A stretch of 64,000 nucleotides of DNA from Faecalicatena faecalis (GTDB taxonomy: Bacteria > Bacillota > Clostridia > Lachnospirales > Lachnospiraceae): positions 176,332 to 240,331 of the forward strand of contig NZ_JABACJ020000004.1 in the NCBI RefSeq assembly GCF_012524165.2. The letters run 5' to 3'. Position 1 is the stretch's first letter, and each line of letters opens with the position of its first letter. Position numbers and translations under genes: made by a program. Positions 43,726 through 52,784 of this stretch are shown here, in pieces. Under the pieces are notes generated by a model, which saw only the letters and a list, made by a program, of their open reading frames with translations, ran no database searches and was not told the origin of the DNA.

Positions 43726-44586
43726 ATGAAGAGTGTACAGGATTGTTTTGAACTGAACAATGGGGTCCAGATTCCTTGTGTCGGCTTCGGAACCTATAAG
43801 GCGGCCCAGGGGAATACTGCCGATGTGATTCGTACCGCCATTGATGCGGGTTACCGCTATTTCGATACGGCATCCTTTTACGGTACGGAGCCGTTTCTGT
43901 GTGAGGCCATCAAGGACAGCGGGATTCCAAGAGAGGATTTTTTTATTACTTCGAAGGTCTGGAAGACGGAGATGGGATATGAGCAGACTAAGAAAGCATT
44001 TCAGGCGACACTTGAGCGGCTCGGGACTGACTATCTGGACCTGTATCTGATTCACTGGCCTTTGCCGGAACCGGATTATGAGGATTGGAAGGCTCTGGAT
44101 ATAGAGACCTGGAGGGCACTGGAAGAATTTTATAAAGAAGGCCGGGTGCGCGCCATTGGGCTGAGCAATTTCCTGCCTCATCATATAGAAAATATCTTAC
44201 AGAACTGTGAGGTCTGCCCGGCGGTCGACCAGATTGAATTTCACCCTGGATATTCTCAGGAAGCAGTACTTTCGTACTGTCAGGAAAGAGGAATTCAGGT
44301 GCAGGGATGGAGCCCTCTCGGCCGGATGCGTGTTTCGAAGGAGCCGCTGATGCTTGAGATGGCAGAAAAGTACAAAGTGACGACAGCACAGATCTGCTTA
44401 AGATATGCACTTCAGAGAAAGGTCATCCCGCTTCCGAAGTCTTCCTCCATGGAACGTATGAAGCAGAACCAGGAGCTGTTCGGATTCGAGATTTCGGCGG
44501 AAGATATGTATCGCCTGGAAACACTTCCGCAGACAGGCTGGTCTGGCGAACATCCAGACAGGGAAAGAGTGTATTTTGATAAATGA
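43726..44586 (+). CDS. Aldo/keto reductase
   Basis: NADPH-dependent oxidoreductase of (beta/alpha)8 fold, 286 aa. Catalytic tetrad: Asp and Tyr in RYFDTASFYGTE, Lys in TSKVWKTE, His in YLIHWPLP. The cofactor motif VIPLPKSSSMERMKQN is near the C-terminus. Related to the 2,5-diketo-gluconate reductase group. ATG 43726 has AAAGGAGAGG just upstream. First gene after the Thr T-box and before thrS, so it should be induced by threonine starvation; a role in threonine-related metabolism is only inference. Confidence 0.94.
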   Translation: MKSVQDCFELNNGVQIPCVGFGTYKAAQGNTADVIRTAIDAGYRYFDTASFYGTEPFLCEAIKDSGIPREDFFITSKVWKTEMGYEQTKKAFQATLERLGTDYLDLYLIHWPLPEPDYEDWKALDIETWRALEEFYKEGRVRAIGLSNFLPHHIENILQNCEVCPAVDQIEFHPGYSQEAVLSYCQERGIQVQGWSPLGRMRVSKEPLMLEMAEKYKVTTAQICLRYALQRKVIPLPKSSSMERMKQNQELFGFEISAEDMYRLETLPQTGWSGEHPDRERVYFDK

Positions 44587-44658
44587 TAAGTTCGGCACTG
44601 CCGGATGAGTGGTGCATCAGTATTGATTAAAAATTTTATGAAAAGAGAGGTAAAAAGA

Positions 44659-46584
44659 ATGAAGATCACATTAAAAGATGGTTCCTGCAAAGAATATGCA
44701 GAGAGCAAATCCGTAATTGAAATCGCAGCTGATATCAGTGAGGGACTGGCCAGAGTGGCAACAGCCGGAGAAATTGACGGTGAGGTGGTTGATTTAAGAA
44801 CAGTCGTAGATAAAGACTGTGAACTGAGTATCCTCACATTCCAGGACGAAAAAGGAAAGGGCGCATTCAGACATACAGCATCCCATATCATGGCACAGGC
44901 AATCAAGAGATTGTATCCAGATACAAAGCTGGCGATCGGACCTTCTGTAGCAGACGGTTTCTACTATGATATTGACAGAGAAGTTCCGTTGACTGCAGAT
45001 GACCTGACAAAAATCGAGGCAGAGATGAAGAAGATCGTGAAAGAGAATCTTCCGATTGAACAGTATACAAAGCCGAGAGAAGAAGCAATCGCATATTTTA
45101 AAGAAAAAGACGAACCATATAAGGTAGAGCTTATCGAAGATCTGCCGGAGGATGCAGTCATCAGTTTCTATTCTCAGGGAGAGTTCACAGACCTTTGTGC
45201 AGGACCTCATCTGATGTCTACGAAGCCAGTCAAAGCATTTAAGCTGACAAGTCTTGCAGGTGCTTACTGGCGTGGAAGTGAAAAGAACAAGATGCTCCAG
45301 AGAATTTACGGAACTGCATTTCCAAAGAAGGCAGAGCTGGACGAGTATCTGACAATGTTAGAGGAAGCAAAGAAGCGTGACCATAGAAAGCTTGGTAAGG
45401 AACTTGGCCTGTTCATGATGAGAGATGAGGGACCGGGATTCCCATTCTTCCTTCCAAAGGGAATGGAGCTTAAGAATACGCTTCTGGACTATTGGAGAGA
45501 GATTCACCGCAAGAATGGTTATGTAGAGATTGCGACTCCGATCATGTTGAGCCGTCATCTGTGGGAGACATCAGGACATTGGGATCACTATAAAGACAAT
45601 ATGTATACTACGGTGATCGATGAGGAAGATTTTGCCATCAAACCGATGAACTGTCCGGGTGGAATCCTGGCATACCAGTCAGAGCCGCGTTCTTACCGTG
45701 ACCTGCCGCTGCGTATGGGAGAATTAGGACTTGTTCACCGCCATGAGAAATCAGGACAGCTCCATGGTCTGATGAGAGTCCGCTGCTTCACACAGGATGA
45801 TGCACATATCTTCATGATGCCGGAGCAGATTCGTGATGAAATCAAGGGCGTTGCAAGGCTGATCGATGAAGTTTACAGCCTGTTCGGATTTAAGTACCAT
45901 GTAGAATTATCTACACGTCCAGAGGACAGCATGGGAAGCGATGAAGATTGGGAGATGGCTACAGATGCACTGCGCGGTGCACTGGATGACCTCGGTCTTC
46001 CATATGTAGTAAATGAAGGAGACGGAGCATTCTATGGTCCGAAGATTGACTTCCATCTGGAGGATTCTATCGGAAGAACCTGGCAGTGCGGAACGATTCA
46101 GCTCGATTTCCAGCTTCCGCTGCGCTTTGAATTGGAATATACAGGAGCAGACGGAGAAAAGCACAGACCGATCATGATCCACCGTGTTGCATTTGGTTCA
46201 ATCGAACGCTTTATCGGTATTCTGATCGAGCATTTTGCAGGAGCATTCCCGACATGGCTGGCTCCAGTGCAGGTAAAGGTACTTCCAATTTCTGATAAAT
46301 ATCTGGAATATGGCAACCAGGTGCTGGATGCGTTGAACAATGCAGGAATTCGTGCAGAGCTGGATACACGTGCTGAAAAAATCGGATATAAGATCCGTGA
46401 GGCACAGATGCAGAAAATTCCGTACATGCTTGTTGTCGGAGCAAAAGAAGAAGAGGATGGACTCGTTTCTGTCAGAAGCAGATTTGCAGGGGATGAAGGA
46501 CAGAAGAGTCTGGATGCATTCCTTTGTGATATCAAGGATGAGATTGCCAAAAAGACAGTTCGTGAAGTAAAGACGCAGGAATAA
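44659..46584 (+). CDS. thrS: Threonyl-tRNA synthetase
   Basis: Charges tRNA-Thr. 641 aa. Domains: TGS (1-60), the editing/SAD region with HTASHIMAQAIKRLYP and DLCAGPH (about 75-185), class II core with motif 2 YRDLPLRMGELG and zinc ligands in MNCPGG and HR(H) (about 240-530), and C-terminal anticodon-binding domain (VQVKVLPISDKYLEYG). ATG 44659 follows AGAGAGG by 8 nt. 72 nt after the aldo/keto reductase with no terminator, so under the Thr T-box. Confidence 0.98.
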   Translation: MKITLKDGSCKEYAESKSVIEIAADISEGLARVATAGEIDGEVVDLRTVVDKDCELSILTFQDEKGKGAFRHTASHIMAQAIKRLYPDTKLAIGPSVADGFYYDIDREVPLTADDLTKIEAEMKKIVKENLPIEQYTKPREEAIAYFKEKDEPYKVELIEDLPEDAVISFYSQGEFTDLCAGPHLMSTKPVKAFKLTSLAGAYWRGSEKNKMLQRIYGTAFPKKAELDEYLTMLEEAKKRDHRKLGKELGLFMMRDEGPGFPFFLPKGMELKNTLLDYWREIHRKNGYVEIATPIMLSRHLWETSGHWDHYKDNMYTTVIDEEDFAIKPMNCPGGILAYQSEPRSYRDLPLRMGELGLVHRHEKSGQLHGLMRVRCFTQDDAHIFMMPEQIRDEIKGVARLIDEVYSLFGFKYHVELSTRPEDSMGSDEDWEMATDALRGALDDLGLPYVVNEGDGAFYGPKIDFHLEDSIGRTWQCGTIQLDFQLPLRFELEYTGADGEKHRPIMIHRVAFGSIERFIGILIEHFAGAFPTWLAPVQVKVLPISDKYLEYGNQVLDALNNAGIRAELDTRAEKIGYKIREAQMQKIPYMLVVGAKEEEDGLVSVRSRFAGDEGQKSLDAFLCDIKDEIAKKTVREVKTQE

Positions 46585-46655
46585 AAAGCAGGAATAATTC
46601 AAAGCGGTACAGGGCATAATGATACTGATTTCATTATTTAGAAGGAGGTATGATC

Positions 46656-47042
46656 ATGCCAGAATTAAAATGTACCGTGCAGACATGTGTGCACAACAAA
46701 CAGTTTTTATGTGACCTTGACGCTATCCAGGTAGGTGGAGACCAGGCAAGAACAGCAAGAGAGACATGCTGTGCCAGCTTCCAGGAGAGAAAGGGCAGCG
46801 GTTCTTCTAACAGTAGTTCCAGCAGCTACAGCAATAGCAGCAGTAACAGCTACAGCAGTACCTACTCAAGCGGCTACAGCGATGTAACAGGAAGCGCATC
46901 TGACCGCAGTAATGTCGATTGTAAGGCAGTAGAGTGTATGTACAACTGCGACTGCAAATGTCATGCTGGAAAGATCAGTGTGGAAGGCAGCAACGCATGT
47001 CAGTGCGAGTCCACAGAGTGTGCAACATTTAAGTGTAAATAG
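46656..47042 (+). CDS. Protein with two DUF1540 Cys motifs and a Ser-rich linker
   Basis: 128 aa. Each end has a DUF1540 cysteine cluster, a probable metal site: CTVQTCVHNKQFLCDLDAI near the N-terminus, and CKAVECMYNCDCKCHAGKI plus CQCESTECATFKC at the C-terminus. They are joined by a linker of about 45 residues made almost only of Ser, Asn, Tyr and Gly. DUF1540 proteins are small and widespread in spore-forming clostridia; function unknown. ATG 46656 lies 7 nt after AGGAGG; ATG 46650 is too close. Confidence 0.88.
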   Translation: MPELKCTVQTCVHNKQFLCDLDAIQVGGDQARTARETCCASFQERKGSGSSNSSSSSYSNSSSNSYSSTYSSGYSDVTGSASDRSNVDCKAVECMYNCDCKCHAGKISVEGSNACQCESTECATFKCK

Positions 47043-47067
47043 GCATATCCAAGTGATTTGGAAATAG

Positions 47068-47110
47068 AAAAGGCAGGTGTCCGGGCAAAACTCGGATTCC
47101 TGTCTTTTCG
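47068..47110 (+). terminator. Terminator after the DUF1540 gene
   Basis: AAAAGGCAGG and CCTGTCTTTT (one wobble) form the stem, with inner GTCCG/CGGAT. Confidence 0.8.
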
Positions 47111-47179
47111 CATGTAGGTGAAGTGAGCTGTGAACAGGAACACAAAGCCAGCAGCCTTGAAATTGCTTTTGACATAAGG

Positions 47180-47209
47180 TTGACTAGATGATATGGTAGG
47201 CGCTATAAT
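47180..47209 (+). promoter_or_regulatory. Promoter of the AI-2E gene and metA
   Basis: TTGACT (47180-47185), 18 bp, TATAAT (47204-47209). It lies inside an open frame that begins at 47193, so that longer start is not used. Confidence 0.65.
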
Positions 47210-47246
47210 CATTGTATGTGCATACAGGAAGGAACTAAATGACGAG

Positions 47247-48704
47247 ATGAGTAAAGAAAAAGAGAATTTAAAAAACAGCGGGAAGGAAGAGACAAGCGGC
47301 TACTATGCGTCCAGACCTTCTTTTGGAAATAACGGGCCATCAAAGCTGCGGCAGAAGTTCAGCAGGGGGATGACCTTTTTTGTAGTGATCGCTGCCTGCA
47401 TTATCTTTTATTTTGCGCTGCTGAGACTGCCTGCGATATCGGGGGTCTTCAAGGAAATCATTCATATATTGAAGCCAGTGCTCTATGGAATGGGAATCGC
47501 ATATCTGCTAAATCCAATCGTTGATTTTGTGGAGCGGCATTTAAAGCCTCTTCTTCGGAAAAAGATTTCGAGTGAGAAGCGCGTCCATGCCATTTCCCGG
47601 GGCGTGGGGATTTTTGCTGCCGTTACGATTCTGATCATGGTCATTGTGGCTTTATTTAATATGATGATACCAGAATTGTACGGAAGTATACGAGATATGG
47701 TCCTGACAGTGCCGAGTCAGTTGAACCAGCTTGTCGATAAGATCATGGAGATGAATACCAAGGATACGACGTTGAATCAGTTGCTGAATAACGTCTTGAA
47801 GGAAGCGACCGATTATATCCAGAGATGGATGCGCAGCGATCTTCTGACGCAGATCAATGTCCTGATGTCGAACCTGACGGTGGGCGTCATCAGCGTAGTC
47901 AATGAGTTTTTTAATGCGGTCATTGGAATCATTATATCTATTTATGTGCTTTTCAGTAAAGAAAAGTTCTCAAGCCAGTGTAAAAAGGGCGTGTATGCGA
48001 TCTTTAAGCCTTCACATGCCAATATGCTTCTGCATCTGACGATTAAGAGCAACGAGATTTTCGGCGGCTTTATTATCGGAAAGATCATAGATTCTGCAAT
48101 CATCGGAGTTTTGTGTTTTATCGGACTGTCGGTTCTGAATATGCCATATACGCTCCTGGTCAGTGTCATCGTGGGCGTGACGAATGTCATCCCATTTTTC
48201 GGACCATATATTGGGGCGATTCCGAGTGCAGTACTGATTATGCTTTCTGATCCGAAGATGGGGGTATACTTTATTATATTTATCCTCGTACTCCAGCAGC
48301 TTGATGGGAATGTCATTGGACCGAAGATTTTGGGTGATTCCACAGGGCTTTCTGCGTTCTGGGTAGTATTCGCAATTCTTTTGGGCGGCGGACTCTTCGG
48401 ATTTTTAGGAATGATACTGGGCGTGCCGACATTTGCAGTGATTTACTATATCGTGAATATGCTGATTAATCACAGGTTGGAGAAGAAGAAGCTCCCGATC
48501 GAGACAGAGGCCTATGGTGAGAAGAGCTATGTCGATTCGGATGGGACTTACATCTATTCTCATGAAGATGAAGAGAATCAGGCAAGAGAGTTGAGAAAAG
48601 AGAAAGAATCAAAAAATACAAAAGAAAAAGAAGAGTCAAAAGAACCGGAAGATCTGAATAAAGGGACAGAACCGGATAAAACTAAGAACGGAAAAGGGGA
48701 ATAG
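47247..48704 (+). CDS. AI-2E (TqsA/YtvI/PerM-like) family membrane protein
   Basis: 485 aa. N-terminal charged region, then about eight transmembrane helices: IIFYFALLRLPAI, KPVLYGMGIAYLLNPIV, and later VTNVIPFFGPYIGAIPSAVLI and LQQLDGNVIGPKILGD, the family signature. Ends in a long Lys/Glu-rich cytoplasmic tail of about 85 residues. Members are antiporters or exporters; despite the name, AI-2 transport is shown only for some. metA follows 4 nt later, so they are co-transcribed. Start 47247 is chosen from the promoter position; AGGAAGGA is 13 nt upstream. Confidence 0.88.
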   Translation: MSKEKENLKNSGKEETSGYYASRPSFGNNGPSKLRQKFSRGMTFFVVIAACIIFYFALLRLPAISGVFKEIIHILKPVLYGMGIAYLLNPIVDFVERHLKPLLRKKISSEKRVHAISRGVGIFAAVTILIMVIVALFNMMIPELYGSIRDMVLTVPSQLNQLVDKIMEMNTKDTTLNQLLNNVLKEATDYIQRWMRSDLLTQINVLMSNLTVGVISVVNEFFNAVIGIIISIYVLFSKEKFSSQCKKGVYAIFKPSHANMLLHLTIKSNEIFGGFIIGKIIDSAIIGVLCFIGLSVLNMPYTLLVSVIVGVTNVIPFFGPYIGAIPSAVLIMLSDPKMGVYFIIFILVLQQLDGNVIGPKILGDSTGLSAFWVVFAILLGGGLFGFLGMILGVPTFAVIYYIVNMLINHRLEKKKLPIETEAYGEKSYVDSDGTYIYSHEDEENQARELRKEKESKNTKEKEESKEPEDLNKGTEPDKTKNGKGE

Positions 48705-48707
48705 ACA

Positions 48708-49628
48708 ATGCCAATACGAGTACAAAATGATTTGCCAGTAAAGGAGATATTAGAGCAGGAAAATATATTTGTGATGGACGAATACCGTGCTGCACATCAG
48801 GATATCCGTCCTATCAGCATTGGGCTTCTCAACTTAATGCCTTTGAAAGAAGATACGGAGCTGCAGATACTGCGTTCTCTGTCCAATACACCACTGCAGG
48901 TCGACGTGACATTTGTAAGGGTGGGCAGCCATGTTTCAAAGAATACCTCGACGAGTCATATTTATAAATTTTATGAGGCATTTGAGGAGGTAAAACACCA
49001 GAAGTTCGACGGATTTATTATTACAGGAGCACCTGTAGAGCAGATGCCGTTCGAAGAGGTGGATTATTGGGAAGAGTTAAAGGAAATTATGGATTGGACG
49101 ACTACAAATGTCACATCCACCCTGCATTTATGCTGGGGAGCGCAGGCGGGCCTTTATTATCATTATGGAATCGACAAGGTTCAACTGCCCAATAAGATGT
49201 TCGGAGTTTTCAAGCATCATGTGAGAAACAGAAAGATTCCGCTCGTGCGAGGATTCGATGACGTGTTCTATGCACCTCACAGCCGACATACGACGGTTCC
49301 GCAGGAACTTTTGGAAGCGGATGACAGAATCACCATATTAGCAGATTCTAAAGAGGCGGGTGTCTTCCTTTGTATGGCAAAAGAAGGCCGCCAGATTTTT
49401 GTGATGGGACACCCGGAATATGACCGTGTGACATTGGATACAGAGTATAAGAGGGATAAAGGCAAAGGACTGGATATCCAGGTGCCTGTGAATTATTATC
49501 CAGAGGACGACCCGGATAATAGGCCGGAACTGATCTGGAGGGCACATGCTAATAACCTGTATACGAACTGGCTTAATTATTACGTTTATCAGCTTACACC
49601 TTATGATCTGTATGGAACTCCATTTTAG
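48708..49628 (+). CDS. metA: Homoserine O-acetyltransferase (MetA family)
   Basis: First step of methionine synthesis from homoserine. 306 aa. The nucleophile is Cys142 in [16 protein letters not shown], with His/Glu in MGHPEYD. Residue 111 is Glu ([13 protein letters not shown]). In this family Glu at 111 is known to favour acetyl-CoA and Gly at that place succinyl-CoA, so acetylation is predicted despite the common 'succinyltransferase' label. Starts 4 nt after the AI-2E gene; no SAM riboswitch or methionine T-box is found directly upstream, so its control is through that operon. Confidence 0.95.
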   Translation: MPIRVQNDLPVKEILEQENIFVMDEYRAAHQDIRPISIGLLNLMPLKEDTELQILRSLSNTPLQVDVTFVRVGSHVSKNTSTSHIYKFYEAFEEVKHQKFDGFIITGAPVEQMPFEEVDYWEELKEIMDWTTTNVTSTLHLCWGAQAGLYYHYGIDKVQLPNKMFGVFKHHVRNRKIPLVRGFDDVFYAPHSRHTTVPQELLEADDRITILADSKEAGVFLCMAKEGRQIFVMGHPEYDRVTLDTEYKRDKGKGLDIQVPVNYYPEDDPDNRPELIWRAHANNLYTNWLNYYVYQLTPYDLYGTPF

Positions 49629-49707
49629 GAGGCAGGGTCTTTCAAAATAAATACATCATTATTTTAAAACTTATTTAGTAATTTGATTATCCTTACATAA
49701 ATTGGTA

Positions 49708-49752
49708 AATGTCGATATATCCCGTATTTACGGGCTTTATCGGCATTTTCCT
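49708..49752 (+). terminator. metA terminator-like hairpin
   Basis: AATGTCGATA pairs with TATCGGCATT, with inner CCCGTA/TACGGG, then TTCCTTTCT. The remaining 49753-49922 before the leader stem of the next gene is AT-rich with nothing recognisable apart from a possible TTGAGA/TATGAT promoter near 49871-49902. Confidence 0.75.
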
Positions 49753-49922
49753 TTCTCTGCAGAACGTTCATCATATAGCTCACCTATTTTATAGCTGCTT
49801 TCTGTAATTTCATAAAAACTCACTATAAATTTCCAGTAGTTAACAATAAAAAACAACAGTGTGTAAAAATTGAGAATATTTGAAGAAATTATTGTATGAT
49901 GTCTCTAAAGGTAACGAAAAAT

Positions 49923-49981
49923 CCCGGCATGTCATAAAAGTATAGGATTTACAGAAAAAATAGTCACATCACACTGCCGGG
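49923..49981 (+). other. Inverted repeat in the leader of the surface protein gene
   Basis: CCCGGCA (49923-49929) is complementary to TGCCGGG (49975-49981), closing a 45-nt loop just before the ribosome site AAAGGAG. May structure the leader; no known riboswitch fold recognised. Confidence 0.4.
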
Positions 49982-50003
49982 GAGGGAAAGGAGACAACGG
50001 GAA

Positions 50004-52697
50004 ATGAAGAATGGAAAAAGGCTGTCCAGTATGGCACTGGCGGTAATGATGGCTACCTCGCTGTGTTCAGGAACACTTACAATGAACGTAAGTGCTAGTG
50101 ATACAGATCCGGCGGCAGTAGCAGAAGTATCAGAGACAGCACCTGCCAGTGCACAGACAGAGGAGGTCACAGAGCCTGTGGCGGTGGATACGGGTACAGA
50201 GACGGTAGCTGAGCCGGCAGAGATGGAGGTGAATACCGAACCTGCGGTACCAGTGGAGGAACAGACAAAGGCGACAGAAGTGCCAACAGAACCGGAAGCA
50301 CCTGTGACAGAGACAGAAGTAACTGTGACAGATCCACAAGCACAAATAAATGATGCAGCTGTAGAAAATGCAGATTCTCAGGGAATACAGGACGGCAATA
50401 CAATTACGCCGCCAGAGGCACAGGAGTCTGCAGCAGAGACAGAGGAAAAGGCTGATACGCTAAAGAAAGCAATCGAGAGCAGGGCATTATTAGCAGGTTC
50501 AGATGAAGATTTGAGCCCGGAAGTACAGCTGGAAAATGCAAAAGCTGCTGTCACGGAAGTATTAACCAACTATTCAGTTGTCAGTAAACCGGGAAATGCT
50601 AGTGCAATGAAAGCAGAGATTAAAAAGATAGCCGAGGATGCAATCAATAATCCCCAAATTAGTGTCGGGAGTATTAGATTGTATGGCGCAGTAGCACCTA
50701 CGGTCAATACACAAGGAAGTATTAATGTGGAGATAAAGCTGGTTTCTACTGAGGGAGCTGAATCTTCTCTAAACACCAGTTGTATACTCCCACAATTAAC
50801 AACAGAAGATCAGGCTGATAAAGATTGTCTGACTGCTGCAGTGGTTGAAGCTTATGCCGCATTAAACAATTATCCTGTTGATAATAATACAACATCTGAT
50901 GAACTGCTGGACGCAGTTAATAATGCAATCAATAATCCTGAAATATCAGTGGAGCTTACACTTGAGAAGAAGAATGCGACTGAAGATGCAAAGGGATCCT
51001 GTAACATAAATGTGACACTCTCTTATAAGGGATGGGTAGATTACACTTCTTATTATCGAAAGCTGCCGAAAGATTTCATAGAGCAAATAAAAGCTGCACA
51101 CAGAATGATTGATGAGTTTTTAGCGGAATATCAGGCACAGGATTTTATAGATGCATCGCAGGAGTTCATAGACAATATCGGCAATGAAATTGATCAGAGA
51201 CTTGCTGATGCGAACAGTAAAGTCCGGGTTGTAGAAGTAAAGATACCAGAGTCTTCTTCGTTTAAGCGTGATATTCAAGTCAACTTTGCCGTGAAAGGTG
51301 TAGAGGGAGTTAATACAACAGGCGGAGTGCAGCGGAAATTTACCAACTTTGAAGCCTTAAGAGACGTAATCAGGGAGGAGTTCGAGAGGGCTGGATTTAG
51401 CAATGCAACGACAGCAGAGTATGTGTTACAAATAGCCAAAGATGTGGGCGCGGATCTTACCGTTTCCTGGGATCTAGCCGATGGATTTAAGCTGACTCCT
51501 GCTACCGTAGACAGCAAGGGAGAGATTACAGGAACACTGATCCTGAAGGCCGATGACGGAACCTTGACCTGGAAGCTTGATCCGGCGACTGATAACCTAA
51601 CGATTCCCCGGATCAGGAACCTTGACAAAGAAGCTCTGGAACGTGCAAAGAAGTTAATCAGACAATATACTGATGTACATGCCTTCCCGGTCAATGACCA
51701 GCTGGACAGCGAAGTTCTGCGGATCCTTAAGGAGGAGCTTTCGGTCACAGACGTTGACATTTCCTGGGTAACCCCGCCGTCAAAAGCACTGGTACCAGAC
51801 ATATATGAAGAAACAGACATAGATGTTGTCCTTCTTATGACACATGGTGATGTGCAGGAGCAGTATACATTCCCGGTATGTGTTACCGCTGATGCTCCAA
51901 AAGAATACAGGATCTTGTATGGGAGTGGTCAGCAATGGGGCAAGGGTGGATCGTATGAACTCGTCTATTCACTGAAAGGTAAAGTTGGTGATTATACGGG
52001 TTACCGGATCGATGGAAAGGATCTGACCAGTGACCAGTATACACAGTATATAACAGATGCTTCAGTAGCAGGAGGCTATTTCAATGTAAAGGTGAGTGAT
52101 CAGGTATTAAAACGCTTAGAAATTGGTGATCATACCTTTGAAGCTCATTATCCGAACGGACGCATCAAAACAAATTTTGAGGTGATAGACACAAGTAAAC
52201 CATCTGATCATGCATTCGAAAGCGCTCAGGTGGTATGGCATCTGGGAGATGATAAGCTGCTCGGGTTCTACCTGAAGGGAAATGCGAGAGATTATAGAGT
52301 GGTAAAAATTGATGACAAATTTATAGACGGGGTCAGAATTTACACAGGTCCTTCCGGACAGACAATGTTTGCTCTGGAACCAAAGGTTCTGAATGGTTTA
52401 AGCGTAGGAACTCATACAGTCTATGCCCAGTATGTCGAAAACGGCGAGACAAAAAGTGTAGAGACAAAACTTGTGGTTGTTGACAAAGGTGTTACGGATG
52501 ACACTAAGCCGGAGAGCAAACCAGAGACGAAACTAGAGCCAGAGGCTGAAAAGAAAGTAGAAATAAAGAAAGAAGAAGTAAAGAATACGACTCCTAAGAC
52601 TGGTGATGCAGCGAATGCAGGAATGCTTCTTGCAGCAACACTCCTATCAGGAGCAGGGGCAGCAGGCGCATGGAAGAAAAAGAGATTTGACCAGTAG
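50004..52697 (+). CDS. Large repeat-containing surface protein with sortase-type anchor
   Basis: 897 aa, exported and probably wall-linked. Signal peptide MKNGKRLSSMALAVMMATSL plus following residues (cleavage near VSASD). Residues 30-160 are a Thr/Glu/Pro/Ala-rich stalk. About five copies of an 85-100 residue module follow (near 189, 289, 375, 461, 556); shared pieces include DAINNPQISV and NAINNPEISV. Two tandem beta modules then occur (near 634 and 736; GDYTGYRIDGKDL versus ARDYRVVKIDDKFI). The C-terminus has the sorting signal TPKTG (about 864), a hydrophobic stretch and KKKR. No sortase in the window. Probably an adhesin or matrix protein; ligand unknown. Neighbour of a two-component system. 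Confidence 0.88.
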   Translation: MKNGKRLSSMALAVMMATSLCSGTLTMNVSASDTDPAAVAEVSETAPASAQTEEVTEPVAVDTGTETVAEPAEMEVNTEPAVPVEEQTKATEVPTEPEAPVTETEVTVTDPQAQINDAAVENADSQGIQDGNTITPPEAQESAAETEEKADTLKKAIESRALLAGSDEDLSPEVQLENAKAAVTEVLTNYSVVSKPGNASAMKAEIKKIAEDAINNPQISVGSIRLYGAVAPTVNTQGSINVEIKLVSTEGAESSLNTSCILPQLTTEDQADKDCLTAAVVEAYAALNNYPVDNNTTSDELLDAVNNAINNPEISVELTLEKKNATEDAKGSCNINVTLSYKGWVDYTSYYRKLPKDFIEQIKAAHRMIDEFLAEYQAQDFIDASQEFIDNIGNEIDQRLADANSKVRVVEVKIPESSSFKRDIQVNFAVKGVEGVNTTGGVQRKFTNFEALRDVIREEFERAGFSNATTAEYVLQIAKDVGADLTVSWDLADGFKLTPATVDSKGEITGTLILKADDGTLTWKLDPATDNLTIPRIRNLDKEALERAKKLIRQYTDVHAFPVNDQLDSEVLRILKEELSVTDVDISWVTPPSKALVPDIYEETDIDVVLLMTHGDVQEQYTFPVCVTADAPKEYRILYGSGQQWGKGGSYELVYSLKGKVGDYTGYRIDGKDLTSDQYTQYITDASVAGGYFNVKVSDQVLKRLEIGDHTFEAHYPNGRIKTNFEVIDTSKPSDHAFESAQVVWHLGDDKLLGFYLKGNARDYRVVKIDDKFIDGVRIYTGPSGQTMFALEPKVLNGLSVGTHTVYAQYVENGETKSVETKLVVVDKGVTDDTKPESKPETKLEPEAEKKVEIKKEEVKNTTPKTGDAANAGMLLAATLLSGAGAAGAWKKKRFDQ

Positions 52698-52740
52698 AAA
52701 TCAGGGCCGTTTCTAAGGTTGGTTCAAAAGCTTCAATAGG

Positions 52741-52784
52741 AAAGGCGGATCCTTTATCGTTGATATAAAGGACCCGCCTTTTTA
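52741..52784. terminator. Bidirectional terminator between surface protein and kinase genes
   Basis: AAAGGCGG-A-TCCTTTAT pairs with ATAAAGGA-C-CCGCCTTT and TTT follows; AAA precedes for the other strand. Confidence 0.9.

Noticed and set aside
43552..44184. 210-codon minus-strand frame over the T-box and aldo/keto reductase
   Set aside because: It crosses a well-defined T-box leader and the AKR gene, so it is a shadow.
50130..50345. Repetitive Thr/Glu/Pro stretch as a CRISPR-like or DNA repeat
   Set aside because: It is low-complexity coding sequence of the surface-protein stalk; repeats are not regular in length or sequence.
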